This document shows, piece by piece, positions 24,695-31,320 of a stretch of 33,117 nucleotides of DNA. The translations under genes were made by a program, and so were the position numbers. Below the pieces are notes generated by a model. It worked only from the letters and a program-made list of their open reading frames with translations. It had not been told where the DNA came from and ran no database searches. This DNA is from DASYXW01 sp035934405 (GTDB taxonomy: Bacteria > Acidobacteriota > Terriglobia > UBA7540). The stretch spans positions 1-33,117 of the forward strand of contig DASYXW010000078.1 of the NCBI GenBank assembly GCA_035934405.1, in the 5' to 3' direction. Position 1 is the first letter of the stretch. Every line of letters begins with the position of its first letter.

Positions 24695-26095
24695 ATGACA
24701 CTGTCGCCCAATCGCCGAATGTTCTTCCGGTTATGGTTACGCTCGCTGGTCGTGAAGCGCCCCCAGGCCCTGCTGGCGCTCGCTTCCCTCGCCGTGGGCG
24801 CGGCCGTGGCCTCGCTGCTTCTCAATCTTTATGGCGGCGCGCGGCGCAAAATGACGGAGGAGTTTCGCGCCTACGGGGCAAACGTGATCGTGACGCCCCG
24901 CGAGTCCGCCTCCACGGCGGCCTCGAACGTGACCGGGCAACCGGGCGCTTCCGGCGTGGACAGCGCGCTGCTGGACGAGAGTGTGATGACCAGGGTTGAG
25001 AGCCTCGCGCCGCATGCTCCCGGCCTTGGGGCCGCCCCGGTGCTTTACGTGGTGGCGCGCGCCACACCTGGAGCCTCGAAGCCGATAGGGGCGCTGGGGG
25101 AAGGCGCCAACCTGGTGGTGGTGGGCACGGACTTTGCCGCCCTGCGCCAGATGAATCCGGGGTGGCATGTCGAAGGCGGAGAGAGCGTCCCGGAGAGCGG
25201 GACCTGCGTTCTCGGAGCCCACGCAGCGGCGCGGTTGGGAGTGGGCGCCGGCGGCACGATTGAGCTGCAACCGCTAGGGGCCGAAAATCGAAATTCGAAA
25301 AACAAACTTCGAAGCTCGAAACTGGAAATTCGAAATTCGAAAATGGAAACTCGAAATTCGAAATTCCAAAACCGAACTCCGGTCGAGTCTGCAATTTCGG
25401 ATTTCCAATTTCCAATTTCCAATTTCCAATTCCGCGTTTCCGCTGTACTGGCGACTGGCGCCGCCGAAGACGACCAGATATTCGTCCCGCTGCATTCGTT
25501 GCAGGCGCTCTCGAACCTTCCAGGCAAGCTGAGCCTGGTTGAGTTGAGTGTGCCCGGCGAGACTGCGGGCGTCGAGCGCGCGGTCCGCGACCTGAGAGCG
25601 GCTCTGGCCGCCGGCGTGCCGGGCGAATCAGGCGGCCCGGGCGAATGGCCGGTTGAAGTGCGCGCCGTGCCGCAAATCCTGGCTTCGGAAGGCAAGGTGC
25701 TCGACACTCTGCGTGGCCTGCTGGTCTCCTTGACCGGCCTGATTCTCGGCATTGTGGCGCTCTGCGTGATGGCCACCGTCACCGTGATCGTGCTCGAGCG
25801 GCGCAAGGACGTGGCGGTGATGAAGGCGCTCGGCGCGAGCGACCGCCTCGTGATGCGGCTGTTTTTAAGCGAAATCTCGGCCCTGGGCCTCGCCGGGGGG
25901 CTCCTGGGATTCGCCGCGGGCGCGTTGCTTGCTCGCGATTTGGGCCGCCGGTTGTTCGGCGTCACCCTCAACCCGGCTTGGTGGAGCCTGCCGGCGATCT
26001 GCGCGGCGAGCCTCCTGGTTGCGGTATTATCAACTCTCCTGCCGGTGCGGAACGTGCGCAGCGTCCAGCCGGCCCTGGTGCTGAAAGGGGAATAG
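24695..26095 (+). CDS. FtsX/MacB-type ABC transporter permease 2
   Basis: A paralogue of permease 1 with the same layout: an N-terminal helix (ALLALASLAVGAAVASLLLNL), an extracytoplasmic domain with GANVIVTPRES, and three C-terminal helices (GLLVSLTGLILGIVALCVMA; LFLSEISALGLAGGLLGFAA; SLPAICAASLLVAVLSTLLP) with the loop ERRKDVAVMKALGASDR. Residues about 197-247 are an AT-rich heptamer insertion at the position matching that in permease 1, just before FRVSAVLATGAAEDDQI. The start is uncertain: ATG 24695 is chosen, the frame opens at 24635, and 24662 and 24719 are alternatives. The stop is followed one base later by the ATPase start. Confidence 0.83.
   Translation: MTLSPNRRMFFRLWLRSLVVKRPQALLALASLAVGAAVASLLLNLYGGARRKMTEEFRAYGANVIVTPRESASTAASNVTGQPGASGVDSALLDESVMTRVESLAPHAPGLGAAPVLYVVARATPGASKPIGALGEGANLVVVGTDFAALRQMNPGWHVEGGESVPESGTCVLGAHAAARLGVGAGGTIELQPLGAENRNSKNKLRSSKLEIRNSKMETRNSKFQNRTPVESAISDFQFPISNFQFRVSAVLATGAAEDDQIFVPLHSLQALSNLPGKLSLVELSVPGETAGVERAVRDLRAALAAGVPGESGGPGEWPVEVRAVPQILASEGKVLDTLRGLLVSLTGLILGIVALCVMATVTVIVLERRKDVAVMKALGASDRLVMRLFLSEISALGLAGGLLGFAAGALLARDLGRRLFGVTLNPAWWSLPAICAASLLVAVLSTLLPVRNVRSVQPALVLKGE
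25283..25435. repeat. In-frame heptamer repeat insertion in permease 2
   Basis: About 150 bases of 7-8-base units in two polarities. The first half is GAAATTCGAAATTCG-type (about 25283-25370), and the second half is TTTCCAATTTCCAATTTCC-type (about 25395-25430). The halves are roughly reverse complements and could fold into a long imperfect hairpin. The frame is kept; encoded peptides are RNSK/LEIRNSK and then ISDFQFPISNFQF. Confidence 0.85.
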
Positions 26096-26096
26096 G

Positions 26097-27209
26097 TTGG
26101 CTTTCATCGAAGTCCAGAGCCTGACGAAGCGGTACGGCGCCTCGGTCTACGCCCTCAACCGCACCTCGTTCCAGGTGGAGCAGGGTGAGTGGATCGCCGT
26201 CACCGGACCTTCCGGCTCCGGCAAGAGCACGCTGCTCAACATCATCGGCTGTCTCGACGCGCCCACCGAGGGCCATGTGATCCTCGAGGGCGAGGACCTG
26301 GCGCTGCTTTCCGCGGCCGAGCGGGCGCGCTTTCGCGCCGAGAAAATCGGCTTCATCTTCCAGCAGTACCACCTGGTGCCGTATCTCTCGACGCTCGAGA
26401 ACGTCATGCTGGCGCAGTATTTCCACAGCATGGCGGACGAGAAGGAGGCAGCGGACGCGCTCCGGTGCGTCGGCCTCGGCGACCGTCTCCATCACCTGCC
26501 GAAGCAGCTTTCGGGCGGCGAACAGCAGCGGGTGTGCATCGCCCGCGCCCTGATCAATCAGCCGGCGCTGATCCTGGCCGACGAGCCCACCGGCAATCTC
26601 GATGAAGTGAACGAAGCCATCGTGATGAGCCTGATGTCGCAGCTTCACCGCCAGGGCCGCACCGTGATCGTGGTGACCCACGACCCGGAGATCGCGCGCA
26701 TGGCCGAGCGGCGCATCGAGCTGCATCACGGACGCCTGACTGAGGTGAGCCAGTTCGCCCACCACCGCGAGGAAGACTTGGTCGACGAACTGCTGCACGC
26801 GGTGTGGAAGGCTCGTGAAAATTACGGCGAGACCCTCGTCCGGGCGGAAGCTTTGCCCGAGTTCTCGGCCAGCCGCGCCACTTTCATGCTGATGGAGTCC
26901 GGAGGCTGGATCAGTCTCACCGACGGCCGCTTGACCCTCACACCCAGGGGCGAGGAGCGCGCGCGTTACGTCATCCGCCGCCACCGCCTGGCGGAGCGAT
27001 TGTTCTACGATACCTTCGGAATGGCGCCGGAGCTGCTCGACCGGAGCGCCGGACGGATTGAACACACACTCAACCCCGCCGTCACGGAGAAGCTCTGCAT
27101 CTTTCTGAAGCACCCGCAGACGTGTCCCCACGGCTCGCCGATTCCCGCCGGTGCCTGCTGCGGGGAAGCGAAGCCGCAGCCTGCCCCGGTAGCTTGGGAG
27201 GGGGCTTAA
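26097..27209 (+). CDS. ABC transporter ATPase fused to a DtxR/IdeR-type metal-sensing domain
   Basis: A 370-residue two-part protein. Residues 1-221 are a LolD/MacB-type ATPase with Walker A GPSGSGKST (37-45), signature LSGGEQQR (138-145), Walker B with D162 and E163 in ILADEPTG, and the switch His in VVTHD. Residues 225-355 read as a DtxR-family regulator. A winged-helix-like segment (EDLVDELLHAVWKAREN through LTPRGEERARYV) is followed by the metal-binding/dimer part: RRHRLAERLF (H296, E300), RSAGRIEHTL (E322, H323) and TCPHGSPIP (343-351). Against DtxR, H79, E83, E105 and H106 are kept, H98 is Asp and C102 is Gly. TTG start with AAAGGGG upstream. It likely powers the two permeases and may sense iron or manganese. 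Confidence 0.87.
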   Translation: MAFIEVQSLTKRYGASVYALNRTSFQVEQGEWIAVTGPSGSGKSTLLNIIGCLDAPTEGHVILEGEDLALLSAAERARFRAEKIGFIFQQYHLVPYLSTLENVMLAQYFHSMADEKEAADALRCVGLGDRLHHLPKQLSGGEQQRVCIARALINQPALILADEPTGNLDEVNEAIVMSLMSQLHRQGRTVIVVTHDPEIARMAERRIELHHGRLTEVSQFAHHREEDLVDELLHAVWKARENYGETLVRAEALPEFSASRATFMLMESGGWISLTDGRLTLTPRGEERARYVIRRHRLAERLFYDTFGMAPELLDRSAGRIEHTLNPAVTEKLCIFLKHPQTCPHGSPIPAGACCGEAKPQPAPVAWEGA

Positions 27210-27242
27210 AAGGGCAACAATATAGATGACTGACCAAGCTGC

Positions 27243-27273
27243 TAGTGTCACTAATTTGGATAGTGGCACTAAT
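27243..27273. promoter_or_regulatory. Tandem palindromes TAGTGTCACTA and TAGTGGCACTA
   Basis: Two 11-base palindromes, each extended to TAGTGNCACTAAT, are repeated with an 18-base period (27243-27255 and 27261-27273). The second overlaps the stop codon of the leftward gene at 27269. They may be a tandem operator, or the end of inserted DNA, since the composition falls from here on. Confidence 0.45.
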
Positions 27274-28324
27274 CCATCCAGTTTCCCTTGGGGCAAATTT
27301 CAAACGATGTTCCTGTCGTATATCTTAAGCAGAATTTCGTAGTGTGTTCCTTCCGGGTAAGCAAGTCGGAATAAGTGATCTTTCCGAGAACGTAAAGGAA
27401 CATCGGCAAGTGGTCTTTATTGCGCCTAGCCCAACTATCTGGTCGGAGAAGCGGGAGCTTCCTCGGAACCCCTGGAGGGAGCACTTCACCTCTATAGGTG
27501 TATTCCTTTATGGCGGCAGCACGGCTCGCCTCAAACTCCTTCATGCCAGAGACAATCTCTTCCTTCATAGTTGGATTCTGTTTGATCATCTCGGCTGTAG
27601 TCTGCTCTTGCAACGCCTTATTTTCCTCCGCCGAAGCTGCGGCCTCACGGTCGTAGTCTGGAATCGGATCGCTCCACAGTTTTGGCCTAACTATGCAGCA
27701 CTGCTTACCTACTTTGAGAGCTGGCGTTTTTCCAGTGTTAAGAATTACGAGTTCCAAACCTTGAAACGTGAACGTGTCATGAGTTGCAACTCCGTCGTCT
27801 GTTACCACGTCAACTACGCTGACCCAAGGGCGTTGGTCAACGTTCATGGCTGTGATAGTCGCATTCAGCGCCTTCCTACTAATATCGGCTTGAGAGTTAG
27901 CGGCAACCGCAGCGCTCTTGGCAGCGTTAGCAGCCTTCTCCTGCGCCGCTGTCTGAGCTTTCATCTGGGGCAAAGTTTTGGCAGCCGTATCGGAAGCCTG
28001 TTTGGAAGCATAGGCGGCATCCTTGGCCGCCCAAATCTGATCCCCCAATTTGGAAAGTCCCTCAGCATTGAGCTTCCATTGGCGATGCATGTACCAAAGC
28101 TGGATACCTCCGACAGCGCCCATCACGATGGTAGCGATGACCAAGGCCACAGTCGCTTTGACAAGCCTTCTATTGAGGGCTATTTGATCGTTCTTATACT
28201 GCTGATCGCGGCTTTCAGCTTCGGCCTGCTTGCGCTCCACTTCGCTAACTCGAAAATCGAGAATAGGGACTCCGCCTTCGTAGTGAACTTGCGGCTGTTT
28301 ATCGTCTTCTTGTTTATCACTCAA
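27269..28324 (-). CDS. Accessory membrane-anchored protein with coiled-coil region, function unknown
   Basis: A 351-residue protein. A charged N-terminus (EVERKQAEAESRDQQYKND) leads into one membrane helix (about 55-77, ATVALVIATIVMGAVGG). Next comes an Ala/Lys/Gln-rich coiled-coil stretch (KLGDQIWAAKDAAYASKQAS and following, about 90-165). The C-terminal domain starts RPWVSVVDVV and holds LVILNTGKTPALKV, a pattern seen in many orphan membrane proteins of accessory DNA. It starts at TTG with AGGA upstream. GC is lower than in the neighbouring genes, and it lies between tandem palindromes and an IS, which points to horizontal origin. No function can be assigned. Confidence 0.65.
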   Translation of the reverse strand: MSDKQEDDKQPQVHYEGGVPILDFRVSEVERKQAEAESRDQQYKNDQIALNRRLVKATVALVIATIVMGAVGGIQLWYMHRQWKLNAEGLSKLGDQIWAAKDAAYASKQASDTAAKTLPQMKAQTAAQEKAANAAKSAAVAANSQADISRKALNATITAMNVDQRPWVSVVDVVTDDGVATHDTFTFQGLELVILNTGKTPALKVGKQCCIVRPKLWSDPIPDYDREAAASAEENKALQEQTTAEMIKQNPTMKEEIVSGMKEFEASRAAAIKEYTYRGEVLPPGVPRKLPLLRPDSWARRNKDHLPMFLYVLGKITYSDLLTRKEHTTKFCLRYTTGTSFEICPKGNWMD

Positions 28325-28427
28325 GGTCTTGCCATCCTGGCCGCAATTGAGATTGCGCGGGAAGTGCTTGGAAACAAATAAACTAAAGTACTTGACAGAC
28401 CACTGATTTTAAGGTAGTAGGTTGACC

Positions 28428-29399
28428 ATGACGAAGAACAATGATAACCCGAAAACGCTGCTGGAAGCGGTGAAGTTTTTCAGCGATTTCGAGCATTGCC
28501 GGAAGTTCATGGTCGAGGCTCGCTGGACGGATGGCGTAGTTCGTTGCCCGAGGTGCGATTCCGAACACGTCACCTACCTGTCGAATGCGCGAGTCTGGAA
28601 ATGCTACGGCAAGCACGAACGTCCGAAGTTCTCGCTCAAAGTCGGGACGATATTCGCGGACTCTCCGATTCCGCTTGAGAAGTGGCTGCCGACCGTGTGG
28701 CTATTGGCGAATTCCAAGAATGGTATCAGTTCCTATGAAGTGGGCCGCGCTCTTGGCGTGACGCAAAAGACCGCATGGTTCATGATGCATAGAATCCGCA
28801 AGGCCATGCAGCATGGTTCGTTCTTGAAGCTAGACGGAGAAGTCGAGATTGACGAGACTTTCATAGGCGGCAAGGCTCGCAACATGCACGTCGCGCAACG
28901 TCAGCGGCGCATCACCGGAACCGGCGGAACGCACAAAACGGCAGTCATGGGAATTGTGAAGCGCGGCGGCGAAGTCCGAACGGTAATCGTGCCTGACCGC
29001 AAGAAAAGCACGCTGCAAACCGAAGTCGAAAAGAACGTCCAGGCTGGCTCGGCGCTCTACAGTGATGATCTCCGTTCCTATGACGGACTCGCTGGCCGGT
29101 ATGCCCACCAAGTCGTTGACCACGCCGTCGAGTACGTGAACGGTCGGGTTCACACTAACACGCTTGAGAACTTTTGGTCGCTCTTGAAGCGTGGCATTCA
29201 CGGAACCTATGTAAGCGTTGAACCGTTCCACCTTCACCGCTACCTTGACGAACAGACCTTCCGCTATAACAACCGAGGAAAGGAACTCGGGGATTCTGGC
29301 CGCTTCGCGCTGGCCTTGTCGCAGATCGCCGGCAAGAGGTTGACCTATGACGAGCTTATCGGCAAGGCAGCAATGGAGAAGCAAAGGCGTCCGTGCTAG
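28428..29399 (+). CDS. IS1595-family transposase (ISXO2-like DDE)
   Basis: A 323-residue transposase. The N-terminal zinc ribbon has CPRCDS and a later KCYGKH pair. An HTH segment follows (NGISSYEVGRALGVTQKTAW, then MMHRIRKAM), and the ISXO2-like catalytic domain holds Asp in VEIDETFIGGK, Asp in YSDDLRSYDG, and the C-terminal motif HTNTLENFWSLLKRGIHGTY, then LDEQTFRYNNR with the Glu. The protein appears intact. ATG 28428 is taken as the start; TTGACA at 28392-28397 is a likely -35. Its last codons overlap the start of the small ORF that follows. Confidence 0.93.
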   Translation: MTKNNDNPKTLLEAVKFFSDFEHCRKFMVEARWTDGVVRCPRCDSEHVTYLSNARVWKCYGKHERPKFSLKVGTIFADSPIPLEKWLPTVWLLANSKNGISSYEVGRALGVTQKTAWFMMHRIRKAMQHGSFLKLDGEVEIDETFIGGKARNMHVAQRQRRITGTGGTHKTAVMGIVKRGGEVRTVIVPDRKKSTLQTEVEKNVQAGSALYSDDLRSYDGLAGRYAHQVVDHAVEYVNGRVHTNTLENFWSLLKRGIHGTYVSVEPFHLHRYLDEQTFRYNNRGKELGDSGRFALALSQIAGKRLTYDELIGKAAMEKQRRPC

Positions 29400-29584
29400 G
29401 CAACATCGCGGCAAGCGGACTGGACGAACGTGTGCGAATGAAAGCAGAACAATTCGAGGTACACGACCCCGACAAGGCCATGACTCGGTTTCAATCCCTC
29501 TTGGGAAAACTGACAAGAGTTACCAAGCACGAGGTTAAAGCTGAGAGCAAGCGTCGGAAGGTCAAGCGAAAGCGTAAACGGTAG
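29393..29584 (+). CDS. Small basic protein downstream of the transposase
   Basis: A 63-residue ORF from a GTG that overlaps the transposase stop by 7 bases, suggesting coupled translation. A later ATG at 29438 is possible. It contains DPDKAMTRFQSLLGKLTRVT and ends in a strongly basic tail (SKRRKVKRKRKR). A short partner with a similar DP..F..L..KL.. pattern is, as I recall, common behind IS1595-type transposases; this is a memory-based comparison. It may bind DNA or assist transposition. Confidence 0.6.
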   Translation: MLGNIAASGLDERVRMKAEQFEVHDPDKAMTRFQSLLGKLTRVTKHEVKAESKRRKVKRKRKR

Positions 29585-29697
29585 TTCAACCTGAGCTTGA
29601 CGCTCATCTCAAACGTGAAAGCAATTCGGTTCTTCTTATGAGTTCAGGTCAGCCAAGTATGTTGTTACCCTTAAAAGTGTTGGACAACGCTACTGCT

Positions 29698-29897
29698 GCG
29701 ATTTGACCCTTCCGCCAGAACAGTTATCTAGTATATTATCAAAACTGCTATAAAATATTAACTATAAAAATAACATAAAACAGACGAAAAGCGCCAAACG
29801 AAACCGTTAGGTCTATGAAAACAAAGGATCGCAAAGGACGCGTGGGGGGCGAAAGGCGAAATCCAGAAAGTCGCCGCAAATACGGACTGACGGATTC
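29698..29897. other. AT-rich gap between the IS and the next gene, no gene seen
   Basis: Contains a strongly AT-rich segment (about 29725-29785, with CTATAAAATATTAACTATAA) and no supported ORF. It resembles IS-flanking or inserted DNA rather than the GC-rich core. No terminator with a clear stem was found. Confidence 0.5.
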
Positions 29898-30563
29898 TTA
29901 GTTGGCTTCCGGCGGGCCGAAATTGATGCGCACCAGCTCGATTCGCGTGCCCGCGCCTTCGGGCTTGAGCGCTACCACTCTCTCGAAATCCGAGCGCCGG
30001 ATTTCGAACACGGTTTTGCCCTCCGAGCTCTTGCCGGTATAGTTCCCCAGGTCGCGGTGGCCACGGCCGTGCGTCCACTCGTCGCCCTCGAAGAAGCTGG
30101 GATTCGATTCCGCGGTGAACGTCCCGTCCTCGGCGGTCAGGCGCTCCTGGTAGAAGCTCTTCACCTTGTCGAAAGAGTCCGGGCTCTCGAACTTCCCCGC
30201 CACAATGCGCAGCTTGTTCTCGCCGGGCAGGCCGAGGCTCACCGACGCCGAGTCTTCATCCTTCATGCGGTGCGCGCCGGGATACATCGGCAGGCCCAGC
30301 GACGCCTCGGAGATGTCCTCGTTCTTGTTCACCTCGATGCCGCCGAAGGGAGTCTTGATCGAAACCTGCTTCTTGTCGCCGCCTCGGTCGTTCACTTGAA
30401 CGTGGATGCCCCGGGTGATGATTCGCATGCCCACCCAGACGGCGACGCCCGAAATCACCACCACCAGCGCCAAAATCAGCAGCACGATGCCCAGCACGTT
30501 GCTACTGGATCGCGGCGGCGCCGGCGGAATCGGCGGCTGCGGTGGTTGAGGAGTCGTAGACAT
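29898..30563 (-). CDS. Membrane-anchored paralogue A of a tandem pair, function unknown
   Basis: A 221-residue protein. A Pro-rich N-terminus (STTPQPPQPPIPPAPP) precedes one membrane helix (about 24-46, VLGIVLLILALVVVISGVAV), then an exported domain. The core ASLGLPMYPGAHRMKDEDSA, then GKFESPDSFDKVKSFYQERL, matches the neighbouring gene (LGLPLYPGAKLLKEDADKN; GKFQTADSLETVRDFYEKSL). ATG 30563 has AGGAGG directly upstream, so a longer reading to 30722 is rejected. The repeated YPGA and FY segments suggest a small alpha/beta domain; no family was recognised. Confidence 0.72.
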   Translation of the reverse strand: MSTTPQPPQPPIPPAPPRSSSNVLGIVLLILALVVVISGVAVWVGMRIITRGIHVQVNDRGGDKKQVSIKTPFGGIEVNKNEDISEASLGLPMYPGAHRMKDEDSASVSLGLPGENKLRIVAGKFESPDSFDKVKSFYQERLTAEDGTFTAESNPSFFEGDEWTHGRGHRDLGNYTGKSSEGKTVFEIRRSDFERVVALKPEGAGTRIELVRINFGPPEAN

Positions 30564-30615
30564 TAAATCCTCCTGGCGGGCCCGGTACGCCCGTGGACGA
30601 GCTAGCCTGGCGGCC

Positions 30616-30660
30616 ATTCCCGCGAAACTTGTCCTCCGCGAAAGCGGGGGGAGCGGGAAT
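30616..30660. repeat. Nested hairpin repeat ATTCCCGC...GCGGGAAT
   Basis: Outer arms ATTCCCGC (30616-30623) and GCGGGAAT (30653-30660) enclose an inner hairpin CCTCCGC-GAAA-GCGGGGG (30633-30650). It is related to the simple copy at 32532-32551, as if one unit were embedded in another. It lies between the tandem paralogues. Confidence 0.7.
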
Positions 30661-30666
30661 CCTTCA

Positions 30667-31227
30667 TCACTTGTCGTCAACCTCCACACCCTCGACGCGC
30701 ACCAGGTCAATCTCCGTACCACCGTTCGCCCGCTTGAGCTTTACGAACTTGCCGCCCTTCTTGTGCCTCATCTCGAACAACAGTGCGCCATTTTCGGTCT
30801 TCTCGGTGAACTTGAGCGATGCCTTCCCCAGGCTCTTCTCGTAAAAGTCGCGTACCGTCTCCAGACTGTCCGCCGTTTGGAACTTGCCCACCATGAAGCG
30901 GACGTCGGGCTTGCCGCTGATGCTGAGATCGAAACTGAGCGACCCGGTGTTCTTGTCCGCGTCTTCCTTCAGAAGCTTGGCGCCCGGATACAACGGCAGG
31001 CCGAGCTTGCCGGGATCCGTTGAGACGGCCGCATCGAACGAACCCCACGGCGACTTGACCGCGATCTCTTTCTTGTCCTGTTTGCCGGGCTGTTCCTGAG
31101 CGCGCGCAAACAGACCGCCGGAAGCGAGAGCAAAGAACATCGAGGCAACAGCGAACGCCCCAAACCATAGACGCGGTGATCGTCGGGCCGTCTGGGCCAG
31201 CCGAGGCAGTCGAGGCAGATTATTCAT
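30667..31227 (-). CDS. Secreted paralogue B of a tandem pair, function unknown
   Basis: A 186-residue protein with a long signal peptide (basic start, hydrophobic AFAVASMFFALASGGLF, ARA-Q cleavage). The mature part begins with a charged stretch (KQDKKEIAVKSPWGSFDAAV) and carries the LGLPLYPGAKLLKEDADKN and GKFQTADSLETVRDFYEKSL segments shared with the downstream paralogue. The C-terminus (FVKLKRANGGTEIDLVRVEG) also aligns with that of paralogue A (RIELVRI). The two are about 100 bases apart, in the same direction, and probably arose by duplication. B is freely exported, while A is membrane-tethered. No known family was recognised. Confidence 0.72.
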   Translation of the reverse strand: MNNLPRLPRLAQTARRSPRLWFGAFAVASMFFALASGGLFARAQEQPGKQDKKEIAVKSPWGSFDAAVSTDPGKLGLPLYPGAKLLKEDADKNTGSLSFDLSISGKPDVRFMVGKFQTADSLETVRDFYEKSLGKASLKFTEKTENGALLFEMRHKKGGKFVKLKRANGGTEIDLVRVEGVEVDDK

Positions 31228-31280
31228 GAATCCTCCCAGGGCTTCGCCCCTGCCATGAACTACGCTCCCGGCCGCCAGCC

Positions 31281-31320
31281 AGTTCCCTGAACCCTGACCC
31301 CCGGCCCCTGACCCCTGTGG
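31281..31320. repeat. CCCTGAACCCTGACCCC-type repeat tract
   Basis: Units CCCTGAA, CCCTGACC, CCCGGCC, CCTGACC, CCTGTGG of 7-8 bases lie between the glpX stop and the paralogue B start. It is the fifth tract of the TGACC class in the window. Confidence 0.6.

Larger units (their letters stand above)
28385..29697 (+). mobile_element. IS1595-family insertion sequence (approximate borders)
   Basis: It contains an IS1595-type transposase and a small overlapping downstream ORF. Borders are not proven. The sequence around 28391-28413 (CTTGACAGACCACTGATTTT, AAGG) resembles the reverse complement of 29669-29688 (CCTTAAAAGTGTTGGACAAC) with a short gap, so these may be the inverted ends. That would make an element of about 1.3 kb. 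No target duplication was identified. Confidence 0.55.

Noticed and set aside
27344..28381. A 345-codon plus-strand frame with hydrophobic stretches
   Set aside because: The minus-strand ORF has a coherent layout (helix, coiled coil, globular domain) and a start near AGGA; the plus frame lacks one.
27243..29700. A larger transposon including the 351-residue gene, with the tandem palindromes as the left end
   Set aside because: No matching reverse-complement end could be found to the right of the transposase, so the simple IS is preferred.
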